A DNA stretch of 64,000 nt, taken from NCBI GenBank assembly GCA_947497895.1, contig CANMIL010000003.1, positions 372,001 to 436,000 of the forward strand. The letters are read 5' to 3'. The position numbers and the translations under genes are program-made. Every line of letters starts with the position of its first letter. Position 1 is the first letter of the stretch. The stretch is from an uncultured Tenacibaculum sp. (lineage in GTDB: Bacteria; Bacteroidota; Bacteroidia; Flavobacteriales; Flavobacteriaceae). This document shows positions 42,831 to 53,075 of the stretch, piece after piece. The notes below the pieces were generated by a model. It was not told the origin of the DNA, searched no databases, and saw only the letters and a list, made by a program, of their open reading frames with translations.

Positions 42831-43931
42831 TTAGTGTTTTACCAATCTTTTAATACGCTGAGACATAGCTGTTAAAATTTCATAAGGTATAGTTTCACAC
42901 TTGTGCGCCATGTATTCAATATGTTGTTGATGATTAAAAATAACCACCTCATCACCTTCCTTGCAATCTATTTTAGTTACATCCACCATTATCATATCCA
43001 TACAAACATTCCCAATAATTGGAGCTACTTGATTGTTAATAATGACAAATCCACTTTTATTCCCCAATCTACGAGAAATTCCATCGGCATGTCCTACGGG
43101 AATAGTTGCACTTTGTGTAGGCTGACTAGCCACAAAAGCCCTATTATATCCAACTGTTTCACCAGGTTGAATAAGATGTATTTGAGAAATGATAGATTTA
43201 AGACTGTGTGTATTTTTAAGCTTTGCGGTTTCTTCAGGTGTATTACCAAATCCGTACAAACCAATTCCCAAACGAACCATATCAAATTGCGCTTTCGAAT
43301 AATTTACGATACCCGAAGTATTCAATATATGAATCATTGGTTCGTAACCTAGATGCGTGTATATCTGTTTTACGATGTAAGCAAAGTTATTAATTTGTCC
43401 AACAGTAAATTCCTGTTCATTTAAATCTTCACTCGCCGCTAAATGAGAAAAAACAGATTGTACTTTTACATTGTTCGATTGCTTTAACTCAGCCAAAATT
43501 GTCGGAACATCAGAATGCCAAAACCCTAATCTGTTCAACCCAGTATTAAACTTAATATGCACTGGATAATTCATTAAAGGTCGCTCGTCTGCCAATTTCA
43601 AAAAGGCATCAAATATTTTAAAGTTATATAGATTAGGCTCTAAATAATGCTTTACGATGAGATCCAAATTCTGAATTTGAGGATGTAAAACCAAGATCGG
43701 AGTTTTGATACCTGCTTCACGTAACACCACTCCTTCATGAGAGTAAGCCACCGCAAAATAATCAACCTGATCTTGTACTATTTTTGCAATTTCAACCGCC
43801 TCACTTCCATAACCAAATGCTTTTACTACTGCCAACATTTTTGTTGTAGGGTTCAGCTTCTGTTTGAAATAATTTAAGTTATGCAATACTGCATTTGCAT
43901 CTATTTCTAATACGGTAACATGATTATTCAT
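42831..43931 (-). CDS. alr: Alanine racemase
   Basis: A 366-residue PLP enzyme that makes D-alanine for peptidoglycan. The PLP lysine is Lys37 in AVVKAFGYG, and the second catalytic tyrosine lies in VGYNRAF (about residue 258). The substrate and cofactor segments ([20 protein letters not shown]) are present. It overlaps the end of the thymidine kinase gene by 8 nt, so the two are co-transcribed with tdk first. Confidence 0.96.
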   Translation of the reverse strand: MNNHVTVLEIDANAVLHNLNYFKQKLNPTTKMLAVVKAFGYGSEAVEIAKIVQDQVDYFAVAYSHEGVVLREAGIKTPILVLHPQIQNLDLIVKHYLEPNLYNFKIFDAFLKLADERPLMNYPVHIKFNTGLNRLGFWHSDVPTILAELKQSNNVKVQSVFSHLAASEDLNEQEFTVGQINNFAYIVKQIYTHLGYEPMIHILNTSGIVNYSKAQFDMVRLGIGLYGFGNTPEETAKLKNTHSLKSIISQIHLIQPGETVGYNRAFVASQPTQSATIPVGHADGISRRLGNKSGFVIINNQVAPIIGNVCMDMIMVDVTKIDCKEGDEVVIFNHQQHIEYMAHKCETIPYEILTAMSQRIKRLVKH

Positions 43932-44532
43932 CTGAGTTATCTTTTTCGGTTTTAGAATTTTTCATTGCTTTGTAATATGCAGCTCTACTAAGTGGTTCGT
44001 ATTCTTGCGTTTCTCCTAGCATCACAATATCATCGTTTGACGCTTTTCTATAGCTATAATGAGCCAAATTCCCTGTACGAGTACAAACAGCATGTACCTT
44101 CGTTACGTATTCGGCAGTTGCCATCAAAGCGGGCATTGGACCAAAAGGATTTCCTTTAAAATCCATATCCAAACCAGCAACAATTACGCGAATTCCTCTG
44201 TTTGCCAAATCGTTGCATACCGCAACAATTTCATCATCAAAAAATTGCGCTTCATCAATACCCACAACATCAACATTGTTGGCTAAAAGTCGAATATTAG
44301 ATGATGCAGGAACTGGTGTCGATCGGATTCTATTTTCATTATGAGAAACCACTTCTTCGTCATCATAACGCGTATCTACCTCTGGTTTGAAAATTTCAAC
44401 TCGTTGTTTTGCTAATTGAGCTCTTCTTAGACGTCGAATAAGTTCTTCTGTTTTCCCAGAAAACATTGAGCCACAAATTACTTCTATCCACCCAAATTGT
44501 TCTGTATAATTTACTGTATTTTCAAGAAACAT
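43924..44532 (-). CDS. tdk: Thymidine kinase
   Basis: A 202-residue class II thymidine kinase. The P-loop is GSMFSGKTE (21-29), Walker B is [13 protein letters not shown], and the lasso region is present. The first CxxC of the usual zinc site reads CTRTG, and the second cysteine pair is not seen ([13 protein letters not shown]), so the structural zinc is probably absent, as in some Bacteroidota relatives. It phosphorylates thymidine in the salvage pathway. It is the first gene of a pair with alr. Confidence 0.95.
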   Translation of the reverse strand: MFLENTVNYTEQFGWIEVICGSMFSGKTEELIRRLRRAQLAKQRVEIFKPEVDTRYDDEEVVSHNENRIRSTPVPASSNIRLLANNVDVVGIDEAQFFDDEIVAVCNDLANRGIRVIVAGLDMDFKGNPFGPMPALMATAEYVTKVHAVCTRTGNLAHYSYRKASNDDIVMLGETQEYEPLSRAAYYKAMKNSKTEKDNSDE

Positions 44533-44633
44533 TTTGTAATTTTAAGCTCTGTTATTAACATTTATTTTTACTTTCGAATAGAGAACAAATTTATTAAAAT
44601 TTAAGAGCAAAACTTAAAAACATAAAACAACTT

Positions 44634-45563
44634 ATGCACAAAAAATTAGCCTCCGATTTAACAAGTTTAGCACACAGTATTTTAAAAATGAAAAATAAAG
44701 AAGATGTGTTAGCTCTAAAGGAAAAAGCATACGAAGTTTATGAAAAACTTTCAGTTTTAGCTTATGTAGAGGAGTATATAAACACCACTCCAAATGCAGA
44801 TGTTACGAAAGAAGAATTAATAAACAAGGTAGTTGAAGCCGAGGAGAGAAAAGAAACTATTGAAGCAGAAAAAGCTGAAGCTATTAACGAAGAGGTGGTG
44901 AATGCCCCTATAAACGAGGTAATTCCAGAAAAACAAGTAATTGAGAAACCTTTAACTCCTGAAGAACCTACTATCGAGACTGTTGTTAAGACCCCTGAAG
45001 AAATCAAGGAAGTAGAAAAGGAGACTATTGTAAAGCATGTTTTAGAAGAAGAAGCTGAGCAACCTGAACCAGAACAACCGAAAAAAGTTGAGGAGACTCC
45101 TTTTCAAAAAAGTGAGTCAATTACCAAAGTTGAAGAAATAGCTGAACAACCTTTTGATGAACTTGAGGATTTATTGTTCAGTAAAAAAGAAGACACTACA
45201 AAGAATGATGTTAAGGATATCGGTGAACGAAAAACTCCTACATTAGAGGAAGAGTTAAATGATACATTACCTGTTGATGTAATGGCGAATCTTTTTGAAA
45301 AAGCCGAGCCTAAGAAATCTTTAAACGATCATTTACAAAATACAATTCAAATTGGTCTTAACGATAGAATTGCTTTCGTAAAGCACTTATTTGAAGGAAA
45401 TCAAACAGATTTCAATAGAGTTATCTCTCAATTAAACACTTGCAAAACTGAAAAAGAGGCGAAGAAATTCATCAATAAATTGGTAAAACCAGATTACGAT
45501 TGGTCTGAAAAGGAAGAATATGAAACAAGGTTACTAGAGATAATTGAAAGACGTTTTGCTTAA
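44634..45563 (+). CDS. Acidic coiled-coil-rich hypothetical protein
   Basis: A 309-residue cytoplasmic protein. A helical N-terminus (about 1-60, LASDLTSLAHSILKMKNKED) is followed by a long Glu/Lys/Pro-rich disordered middle (about 65-190) and a conserved-looking helical C-terminus (about 215-309, SLNDHLQNTIQIGLNDRIAF, then VISQLNTCKTEKEAKKFI). This arrangement occurs in unnamed proteins across Bacteroidota next to alr or tdk, but no function is known to me. It is divergent from tdk. Confidence 0.75.
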   Translation: MHKKLASDLTSLAHSILKMKNKEDVLALKEKAYEVYEKLSVLAYVEEYINTTPNADVTKEELINKVVEAEERKETIEAEKAEAINEEVVNAPINEVIPEKQVIEKPLTPEEPTIETVVKTPEEIKEVEKETIVKHVLEEEAEQPEPEQPKKVEETPFQKSESITKVEEIAEQPFDELEDLLFSKKEDTTKNDVKDIGERKTPTLEEELNDTLPVDVMANLFEKAEPKKSLNDHLQNTIQIGLNDRIAFVKHLFEGNQTDFNRVISQLNTCKTEKEAKKFINKLVKPDYDWSEKEEYETRLLEIIERRFA

Positions 45564-45689
45564 AAAACCATACGTTTATTTCATTTCTCCTAGCGTTAGA
45601 GCTAGTTCCTTTAAGTTTCTTTTAAAACTTAGGAAAAGGTTCATATAATTTATATATAGTACCTTTGACCTTTAAAGTAATTTTTGAAC

Positions 45690-46298
45690 ATGTTTACAGA
45701 TAGAGCGAATAAGATTTTTCAAGAAGTAATTAATGACTACCATATAAAAGATGATGTATACCAGGAATTCACGAATAAGTATGGTGAAAAGGAAGATTTA
45801 CTAGGTCATTTACTTTATAGAAAGTGTTGGATTGACACTGTTCAATGGCATTATGAAGATATTATTAGAGATCCTAATATAGATCCTGTTGCTGCCTTAG
45901 ATTTAAAGAGAAAAATTGATGCTTCGAATCAAGATAGGACTGATATGGTTGAATATATTGATGCTTATTTTTTAGAAAAATATAAAGACGTTTCAGCCAA
46001 AAGCAATGCTACCATAAATACCGAAAGTCCTGCTTGGGGTATTGATAGACTTTCAATTTTAGCCTTAAAAGTATATCATATGAATGAAGAGGCTAATCGT
46101 TCTGATGCATCTACGGAACACAAAAATAACTGTCAAAAAAAGCTTGATGTTTTACTTGAGCAACGTATTGACTTATCTACGGCAATAGATACACTTTTGA
46201 CAGATATTGAAAATGGAGACAAATACATGAAGGTTTACAAGCAAATGAAAATGTATAACGATGAAGAGTTAAACCCAGTACTGCGATCTCAAAAGTAA
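45690..46298 (+). CDS. DUF4254 domain protein
   Basis: The ATG at 45690 gives 202 residues (a TTG two codons upstream is less likely). The whole protein is helical and matches the DUF4254 family (GHLLYRKCWIDTVQWHYED, LKRKIDASNQDRTDMVEYID, SPAWGIDRLSILALKVYHM). It ends six bases before a glycosyltransferase family 9 gene. DUF4254 genes are repeatedly seen beside heptosyltransferases, suggesting a role in lipopolysaccharide core synthesis, but the reaction is unknown. Confidence 0.85.
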   Translation: MFTDRANKIFQEVINDYHIKDDVYQEFTNKYGEKEDLLGHLLYRKCWIDTVQWHYEDIIRDPNIDPVAALDLKRKIDASNQDRTDMVEYIDAYFLEKYKDVSAKSNATINTESPAWGIDRLSILALKVYHMNEEANRSDASTEHKNNCQKKLDVLLEQRIDLSTAIDTLLTDIENGDKYMKVYKQMKMYNDEELNPVLRSQK

Positions 46299-46304
46299 TT
46301 TCAC

Positions 46305-47339
46305 TTGAAATCTACAACAAAACATATTTTGGTCATACGTCTCTCAGCCATGGGAGACGTTGCCATGACGATGCCTGTTCTAAGAGCTTTATTAGATCAG
46401 CATCCGAATGTTAAAATTACTGTTGTAACGCGATCGTTTTTCTCTCCTTTTTTTGATGATTTGGACAGGGTTTCAATTTTCTGCCCAGATTTGAAAGGAA
46501 AGCATGAAGGTTTTTGGGGATTATTTGGTCTGCACAAAGAGTTATTACGTCTAAATATTGATTACGTAGCGGATCTTCACAATGTTCTAAGGTCAAAGGG
46601 ACTTGTTGGTTTATTCAAACTTAAAGGGTATAAATCTTACCAAATAGATAAAGGAAGAAAGGAAAAAAAAGAGCTAACCTCTCTTAATCAAAATAAGAAG
46701 TTGGTACCTCTTAAATCTACTCATGAACGCTATGCTGATGTATTCAGAAAATTAGGGTTTCCAATTAATCTGTCACAATCTTATATTGTACCTCAGAAAA
46801 GCATACCTACCTATATTAAAAAGGACGTTGAAAAGCGCAAATTAATAGGAATTGCACCATTTGCAGCTTACGAAAGTAAAAGTCTACCAGAAACTAAATT
46901 AAACGAGCTTATCGAAGTCCTGAGCAGCCTTAATAACGTAAGTATATTATTATTTGGTGGTGGAAACGATCAAAAGAAGGTTTTTGAATCTATCGAAAGT
47001 AAATATAATAATGTACACTCGCTGATTAAAAAAGGAAGTTTTAAAGAAGAACTTGATATAATAACAAACTTAGATGTTATGGTTTCAATGGATTCAGGAA
47101 ACGGACATATGGCCGCAATGTACGATGTTCCTGTAATTACAATTTGGGGAGTAACACACCCTTATTTAGGTTTTACACCATTTAAACAACCTTTGGAAAA
47201 TCAAATACTACCGGATTTAGAACAGTTCCCTTTAATTCCAACCTCTGTTTATGGGAAAGATTACCCTGAGGGCTATCTAAATTGTTTCGATACTATCAAT
47301 ATCAATAATATTGTTAATCAAGTAAAAAAATACCTCTAA
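46305..47339 (+). CDS. Glycosyltransferase family 9 (heptosyltransferase-like), TTG start
   Basis: A 344-residue GT-B transferase related to lipopolysaccharide heptosyltransferases. The N-terminal motif ILVIRLSAMGDVAMTMPVL is typical, and the C-terminal domain carries MDSGNGHMAAMYDVPVITIWG, the nucleotide-sugar site. Translation seems to begin at TTG (46305): the first ATG falls inside the conserved AMGD motif and would remove the first strand. It follows the DUF4254 gene by six bases. It probably acts on the core oligosaccharide at the inner face of the inner membrane. Confidence 0.92.
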   Translation: MKSTTKHILVIRLSAMGDVAMTMPVLRALLDQHPNVKITVVTRSFFSPFFDDLDRVSIFCPDLKGKHEGFWGLFGLHKELLRLNIDYVADLHNVLRSKGLVGLFKLKGYKSYQIDKGRKEKKELTSLNQNKKLVPLKSTHERYADVFRKLGFPINLSQSYIVPQKSIPTYIKKDVEKRKLIGIAPFAAYESKSLPETKLNELIEVLSSLNNVSILLFGGGNDQKKVFESIESKYNNVHSLIKKGSFKEELDIITNLDVMVSMDSGNGHMAAMYDVPVITIWGVTHPYLGFTPFKQPLENQILPDLEQFPLIPTSVYGKDYPEGYLNCFDTININNIVNQVKKYL

Positions 47340-47345
47340 CCTATT

Positions 47346-47900
47346 TTAAAAGCGATAAGTTAGACCAACCGTCGTATACCTCTCCACTGTTCCGAGTGAT
47401 ACGCTAACTTTATTGTCCATATTATATTTTTTAGTAAATAAATAGGAAAAACCCGCTCCAATAAGAGCACCAGCCAGAACATCCCATTTATCATGCTTAT
47501 CTGATTTAATTCTTGAATACCCTACATACGCGGCTAAAGCATAAGCCGGAACACCAACTTTCCATCCGTATCTCTTTTGAAAAAACGCAGCACTAGCAAA
47601 AGATATCGCTGTATGACCTGAAGGAAAACTATTCAAACTTTCACCACTTGGTCGTTCTTTATCGATAAGTAATTTCATTACATATACTGTTGCAGAGGTA
47701 GCTATAAAGCTTTTTGTGAATTGTAGTGTTCCATCACTTTCATCATCCCAAATAAATGTAGAACCTAAAGCCAACGCTGGAAGAGCAACAACTAGCACAT
47801 CTCCCGAGGTTTTATGAAATTTTTGATTGCTTGTAAGAGGTTGTTGAGCCCATGAACAAAAAGTGAATAAAAAAACAATGAAGAAAACGCATCTAACCAT
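47346..47900 (-). CDS. PAP2 family membrane phosphatase
   Basis: A 184-residue protein with a signal-like N-terminus and three or four hydrophobic segments. The three PAP2 motifs are present in order: LIDKERPSG, SFPSGHTAISFA and SRIKSDKHDKWDVLAG, containing the catalytic histidines. It would dephosphorylate lipid phosphates such as undecaprenyl pyrophosphate or phosphatidic acid. It converges on the glycosyltransferase gene with six bases between stops and no terminator between. Confidence 0.9.
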   Translation of the reverse strand: MVRCVFFIVFLFTFCSWAQQPLTSNQKFHKTSGDVLVVALPALALGSTFIWDDESDGTLQFTKSFIATSATVYVMKLLIDKERPSGESLNSFPSGHTAISFASAAFFQKRYGWKVGVPAYALAAYVGYSRIKSDKHDKWDVLAGALIGAGFSYLFTKKYNMDNKVSVSLGTVERYTTVGLTYRF

Positions 47901-48020
47901 TTATCAATTCTCAAATTAAAGTTATGAAGCACTTTGGAGTAAAGTGTCGCGTGAATATACAACTTTTTAAAAACCAATATATTGTAAAAAAATCCGATTT
48001 TACAAAAACCATTTGCATAA

Positions 48021-48052
48021 AAAAAGCTCAGTTTGAATAAACTGAGCTTTTT
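48021..48052 (-). terminator. Terminator of the rimP-nusA-infB operon
   Basis: AAAAAGCTCAGTTT and AAACTGAGCTTTTT form a long stem with A and T flanks, 20 nt beyond the infB stop. Confidence 0.88.
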
Positions 48053-48072
48053 GATTATTATGTTCAAGGCTT

Positions 48073-51000
48073 TTATTTAAGCTTTTTCTTAACTGCAACT
48101 TCAGTATAAGCTTCAATATTATCACCTTCTTTAATATCGTTGTATCCTTTAATTTGAAGACCACAATCGTATCCTTTAGTAACTTCTTTAACATCGTCTT
48201 TGAAACGCTTTAATGAAGCTAATAAACCATCATGAACTACAATTCCTTCTCTAATAATACGAACTTTCGCATCTCTCGTAATCTTACCAGTCATTACCAT
48301 ACATCCTGCAATATTACCAACCTTAGAAATCTTATAAACTTCTCTGATTTCAACATTACCAAGAACTTCTTCTCTCATTTCTGGAGAAAGCATTCCTTCC
48401 ATTGCATCTTTCAGATCGTTAATTGCGTCATAGATGATTGAGTATGTTCTGATATCAACTTCTTCCTTATCTGCTACAGTTCTTGCATTTCCTTGAGGAC
48501 GTACATTAAACCCAACAATAATTGCATCAGAAGCAGTTGCTAATAATACATCAGATTCTGTAATAGCACCAACTCCTTTGTGAAGTATGTTCACTTGGAT
48601 TTCTTCGGTAGATAACTTCTGGAACGAGTCCGTTAATGCTTCCACAGATCCATCCACGTCTCCCTTAAGAATAATATTCAACTCTTTGAAATCTCCTAAA
48701 GCAATACGACGTCCAATTTCGTCTAATGTTAATGTTTTCTGAGTTCTTACAGATTGCTCACGTTGTAATTGAGAACGTTTTGCTGCAATTTGCTTCGCTT
48801 CTCTTTCATCATCAAATACATTGAATTTATCACCTGCTTGTGGAGCACCATCAAGACCAAGAATAGATACTGGAGTCGAAGGTCCTGCTTCTTTAACTTT
48901 ATTACCTCTTTCGTCAAACATAGCTCTTACTTTACCACTATGCTTTCCTGCTAATAAATAATCTCCAATTTTAAGTGTTCCTGCTTGAACTAAGATAGTA
49001 GAAACATATCCTCTACCTTTATCTAATTGCGCTTCAACAACAGTTCCAACTGCATTCCTATTAGGATTTGCTTTCAGTTCTAATACTTCAGCTTCTAACA
49101 ATACTTTTTCTAATAATTCATCAACTCCTTGACCTGTTTTAGCAGATATTTCTTGTGATTGAATATTACCACCCCAATCCTCAACAAGTAAGTTCATTGC
49201 TGATAACTGAGTTTTAATATTATCAGGGTTTGCATTAGGCTTATCAATCTTGTTAATTGCAAAAATGATTGGCACATTTGCTGCTTGAGCGTGAGAAATT
49301 GCTTCTTTTGTTTGAGGCATTACATCATCATCTGCTGCAATTACAATAATTACTAAATCTGTTACCTGAGCACCACGAGCACGCATCGCCGTAAAGGCCT
49401 CGTGACCCGGTGTATCTAAGAATGCTATTTTTTGACCATTGTCTAACGCTACTCCATATGCACCAATGTGCTGTGTAATTCCACCACTTTCACCAGCAAT
49501 TACATTTGCCTTACGAATGTAGTCAAGTAACGATGTTTTACCATGATCTACGTGTCCCATTACTGTAATAATAGGCGCTCTGTTTAATAAATCTTCTGGT
49601 TTATCAACTACCTCTTCAATAGATTCTTCTACCTCAGCACCTACGAACTCAACTTTGTAATTAAACTCTTCAGCAACAATCTGAAGTGTTTCAGCATCTA
49701 AACGTTGGTTCATTGTTACCATCATTCCTAACATCATACATGCAGAAATAATATCTGTAACTGGCTTATCCATCATTGTAGCAACTTCACTTACGGTAAC
49801 AAATTCTGTTACTTTCAATACTTTGCTTTCTTCTTGCTGCGCCTTTAATTCAGCCTCAGCCTGCTGACGGTGTTGATCTCTTTTATCTCTACGATACTTA
49901 GCCCCTTTTCCTTTGTTAGATTTTCCTTGAAGCTTTTCAAGAGTTTCTCTAACTTGTTTTTGGATTTGAGCTTCTGTAAGTTCTTCTTTCTGAACAATAG
50001 GGCGTCTTCCTCTGTGGTTTCCACGATTATTACCTCCTCTATTGTTTCCTCCTTGACGATTTCCACCACCTGGACGGTTGTTATTATTCCCTCCTTGGCG
50101 GTTATTATTGTTACCTCCCTGGCGATTGTTATTGTTTCCTCCTTGACGGTTGTTATTATTCCCTTGGTTATTATTGTTATTACCTTGGTTATTTCCGCCT
50201 GGTTTGTTTACAATTCTTTTACGCTTTCTCTTATCGCCGTCTTTTTTGTTATCCTTATTATCTGGCTTTTTCTTTTTAGGCCTTTCAAATTGTTTTAAAT
50301 CAATTTTTTGACCTGTAATTCTTGGACCATCTAATTTCTTATACTGAGTTTTAATCTTCTCAGCATTTTCCGGAGTAACTTCGGCTTGCTTTTCAACAGC
50401 TTTAGGTTTTTCAACTTTTTTAGCTCTTGACAATTGACTTTGCTCTACTGCCTTATCAATTTTAGATGCTGCAGCAGGCTTAGAATGCTCAACCTTCTGA
50501 GCACTTTCATCTACTTTTTTTATAGTATCTTCTTTTTTCACTATTGGAGCAGGTTCTTCCTTTTTAACAGGAGGAGTAACTTCTTTTTTAGGTTCAGTCA
50601 CTTCAACTTTAGGTGTTTCTGCTTGTTTGGTTACTTTTTCTTCAACTACTGGTTCTGGCTTATTTTCAACAACAGGTTCTTCCTTCACCTCTGGTTCTGC
50701 TACGACCTCTTTCCCTGTGTCAATATTGATTTTACCAACAGTTTTAAGTTCTAATTTAGTTGCTTTGGCTTTTAAAACTTCTTGCTTTTTAGCTTCTTCC
50801 TCTAAACGTTTCTTCTCTTGCTCAGCTTCTAATTGTTGGCGAATTGCCTCTTTTTCCTTTCTCTTCTCTTCGCTCACCTCTTTAGAAGCCACCTTCTTAG
50901 ATTTATCTGTTTGGAATCCATCAAGTAATATTTGATATTCCTTATCAGAAATCTTTGTAGTAGGACGAGCCTCAACCTCATAGCCATTTTTACCAAGGTG

Positions 51001-51075
51001 TTCTACAGCTCGATCTAAAGAAATGTTTAATTCTCTTAAAACCTTATTTAGTCTTAATTTTTTGCCTTCAGCCAT
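48073..51075 (-). CDS. infB: Translation initiation factor IF-2
   Basis: A 1000-residue IF-2. The GTPase domain begins with [17 protein letters not shown] (about 503-519), with DTPGHEAF and NKIDKP motifs; domains II to IV follow and end in [13 protein letters not shown]. The N-terminal 490 residues comprise a short helical IF2N-like start ([21 protein letters not shown]), a long Lys/Glu/Pro-rich stretch, and an Asn/Gly/Arg/Gln tract with three near-perfect NNNNRQGG repeats at about 295-350. The extension is longer than in most bacteria but usual in Bacteroidota. It is the last gene of rimP-nusA-infB. Confidence 0.97.
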   Translation of the reverse strand: MAEGKKLRLNKVLRELNISLDRAVEHLGKNGYEVEARPTTKISDKEYQILLDGFQTDKSKKVASKEVSEEKRKEKEAIRQQLEAEQEKKRLEEEAKKQEVLKAKATKLELKTVGKINIDTGKEVVAEPEVKEEPVVENKPEPVVEEKVTKQAETPKVEVTEPKKEVTPPVKKEEPAPIVKKEDTIKKVDESAQKVEHSKPAAASKIDKAVEQSQLSRAKKVEKPKAVEKQAEVTPENAEKIKTQYKKLDGPRITGQKIDLKQFERPKKKKPDNKDNKKDGDKRKRKRIVNKPGGNNQGNNNNNQGNNNNRQGGNNNNRQGGNNNNRQGGNNNNRPGGGNRQGGNNRGGNNRGNHRGRRPIVQKEELTEAQIQKQVRETLEKLQGKSNKGKGAKYRRDKRDQHRQQAEAELKAQQEESKVLKVTEFVTVSEVATMMDKPVTDIISACMMLGMMVTMNQRLDAETLQIVAEEFNYKVEFVGAEVEESIEEVVDKPEDLLNRAPIITVMGHVDHGKTSLLDYIRKANVIAGESGGITQHIGAYGVALDNGQKIAFLDTPGHEAFTAMRARGAQVTDLVIIVIAADDDVMPQTKEAISHAQAANVPIIFAINKIDKPNANPDNIKTQLSAMNLLVEDWGGNIQSQEISAKTGQGVDELLEKVLLEAEVLELKANPNRNAVGTVVEAQLDKGRGYVSTILVQAGTLKIGDYLLAGKHSGKVRAMFDERGNKVKEAGPSTPVSILGLDGAPQAGDKFNVFDDEREAKQIAAKRSQLQREQSVRTQKTLTLDEIGRRIALGDFKELNIILKGDVDGSVEALTDSFQKLSTEEIQVNILHKGVGAITESDVLLATASDAIIVGFNVRPQGNARTVADKEEVDIRTYSIIYDAINDLKDAMEGMLSPEMREEVLGNVEIREVYKISKVGNIAGCMVMTGKITRDAKVRIIREGIVVHDGLLASLKRFKDDVKEVTKGYDCGLQIKGYNDIKEGDNIEAYTEVAVKKKLK
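50080..50195 (-). repeat. In-frame tandem repeat in infB (NNNNRQGG)
   Basis: Imperfect 24-bp tandem units encode Asn-rich NNNNRQGG repeats, flanked by shorter NQGNNNN units. Codon choices differ slightly between units, so this is an older expansion rather than a very recent one. Confidence 0.75.
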
Positions 51076-51187
51076 AAATTATTTTATACTTTATTCCTAA
51101 AAAGCACACTTTACAATAACCATCATAGTTATGCCTTTTTTCCTTTATCGCCAGTCTTTAAGCGGCTACTAGCTCTCCGAAAATATC

Positions 51188-52444
51188 TTAATCTTCAAAT
51201 TCTTCTCTAAGAATCTTCTGAACTTCTAAAATTGTTTCCTCTTCCAAATCAGTTCTTTGAATCAACATTGAAACATCTTTTTCTAGAACACTCTTTGCAG
51301 TATCTAATCCAATTTTCTTGAATTCTTCGATTACCCAAGCTTCGATTTCATCAGAGAATTCTGTTAATTCTACATCTTCTTCTTCAATTCCTTCTCTCTG
51401 AACATCTATTTCGTATCCTGTTAATTCACTTGCTAATCTAATATTAACCCCAGCACGACCAATTGCTTTTGATACTTCTTCTGGTTTCAATAATACATTA
51501 ACACGTCCTTTCTTCCCATTCTTCTCCTCTTCAAACTTATCAATAGAAACCGATAATACCTTCGCTGGACTTAAGGCTCTTGATATGAATAACTGTTCGT
51601 TTTTAGTAAAGTTAATTACATCAATATTTTCATTACCCAATTCACGAACAATACCGTGAATACGAGATCCTTTTACTCCAACACATGCACCAACAGGGTC
51701 AATTCTATCATCATATGAATCAACAGCTATTTTAGCCTTGTCTCCAGGTATTCTAGCTACACCTTCAATAGTAATTAAACCATCAAAAACTTCAGGGATT
51801 TCTTGCTCAAATAACTTTACCAAGAATTTTGGCGCTGTTCTCGATAAGATAATGGCTGGTTTATTCCCTCTTAATTCAACCGACTTTATAACACCGCGAA
51901 CGGTATCTCCCTTTCTAAAGAAATCAGAACGAATTTGCTCACTTTTTGGTAAAACAATTTCATTTCCTTCATCATCCAGTAAAATTACGGCATTATGACG
52001 AATATGGTGTACTTCTGCGCTATAAATTTCACCTTCCAGGTCTTTAAATTGCTTAAATACATTCGTACTATCATGCTCGTGAATCTTTGAAATTAGATTT
52101 TGACGCAGCGCTAAGATAGCTCTTCTTCCTAAATCTACTAACTTTACTTCTTCAGAAACATCTTCTCCTATTTCAAAATCAGGCTCAATTTTTCTAGCCT
52201 CCGATAATTCGATTTCTTCGTTGTCATCTTCTGACATTCCATCTGCTACTACAACCCTGTTCCTCCAAATCTCTAAATCTCCTTTATCAGGGTTAATAAT
52301 AATATCAAAATTCTCATCTGATCCAAATCTACGTTTCAAAGCCGCTCTAAACACTTCTTCTAATATAGACATAAGTGTTACCCTATCAATACTCTTGATA
52401 TCTTTAAACTCCGAAAACGAATCGATTAGCGCAATATTTTCCAT
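51188..52444 (-). CDS. nusA: Transcription termination/antitermination factor NusA
   Basis: A 418-residue NusA. The N-terminal domain (about 1-125) is followed by an S1 domain (about 130-200, GEIYSAEVHHIRHNAVILLD, RKGDTVRGVIKSVELRGNKP) and tandem KH domains with GACVGVKGSRIHGIVRELGNENID and KAIGRAGVNIRLASELTGYEID. The C-terminal acidic repeats of E. coli NusA are absent, as expected outside Gammaproteobacteria. It binds RNA polymerase and nascent RNA. It sits between rimP and infB. Confidence 0.97.
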   Translation of the reverse strand: MENIALIDSFSEFKDIKSIDRVTLMSILEEVFRAALKRRFGSDENFDIIINPDKGDLEIWRNRVVVADGMSEDDNEEIELSEARKIEPDFEIGEDVSEEVKLVDLGRRAILALRQNLISKIHEHDSTNVFKQFKDLEGEIYSAEVHHIRHNAVILLDDEGNEIVLPKSEQIRSDFFRKGDTVRGVIKSVELRGNKPAIILSRTAPKFLVKLFEQEIPEVFDGLITIEGVARIPGDKAKIAVDSYDDRIDPVGACVGVKGSRIHGIVRELGNENIDVINFTKNEQLFISRALSPAKVLSVSIDKFEEEKNGKKGRVNVLLKPEEVSKAIGRAGVNIRLASELTGYEIDVQREGIEEEDVELTEFSDEIEAWVIEEFKKIGLDTAKSVLEKDVSMLIQRTDLEEETILEVQKILREEFED

Positions 52445-52453
52445 CTCATTATC

Positions 52454-52918
52454 TTAATTAAATATAATCTTCACTTTTGCTTCTTTTATATCTTTATATG
52501 GTAAAACTACAGTTTTTTCAACAGTATGTTTTCCTTTACCCACTGGCTTAGGCTCTCTTGCCTTCCATTGTAAGGTAATTTCTTCATCAGTTACTTCAAC
52601 CAAACTTCCTTCAAACTCTTCAGTTTGAGTTTTCACCTTGAGTGTTCTTCCTTGGTTCTTTTTATACTGACGTTTTTGAACTAAAGGATGAGCGATATCT
52701 GGCGTAGTAACTTCTAACGCAAAATCCTCTTCTTCACGATCTAAATTATGCTCAATATTTCTACTAATCCGAACACATTCGCTCAAAGGTACGCCTTCAT
52801 CTCCGTCAACAATAACTTTTATTTTATTATTTTCAAGAAACTGTAATTCTATTAAAAACAACGAGTTATTTTCCTCAAGGGCTTCCTGTAATAATTCTTT
52901 TACTCTTTCCTGATTCAT
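52454..52918 (-). CDS. rimP: Ribosome maturation factor RimP
   Basis: The ATG at 52916-52918 gives 154 residues beginning MNQERVKELLQEALEEN; an upstream in-frame extension is rejected. The family segment IKVIVDGDEGVPLSECVRIS is present, then LEVTTPDIAHPLVQKRQYKKNQGRTLKVK (first half of the C-terminal SH3-like domain). RimP helps 30S subunit assembly. It is the first gene of the conserved rimP-nusA-infB operon, ending nine bases before nusA. Confidence 0.95.
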   Translation of the reverse strand: MNQERVKELLQEALEENNSLFLIELQFLENNKIKVIVDGDEGVPLSECVRISRNIEHNLDREEEDFALEVTTPDIAHPLVQKRQYKKNQGRTLKVKTQTEEFEGSLVEVTDEEITLQWKAREPKPVGKGKHTVEKTVVLPYKDIKEAKVKIIFN

Positions 52919-53075
52919 TTTAGATATAAAAAGAGGGGACATTCGTCCCCTGCATTTAATAATTCTTTAAATTCCATGCAAATATACTAACTTATTACTT
53001 AACACGCAAATAGTTTTTTTCTTAAAAAAAATGTATTTTTACACTGTTGCTCTCTTCTCTAACCCCACATTTATC

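Noticed and set aside
49870..50298. Plus-strand frame opposite infB
   Set aside because: It is the complement of the low-complexity IF-2 extension; no start context or family, and infB is certain.
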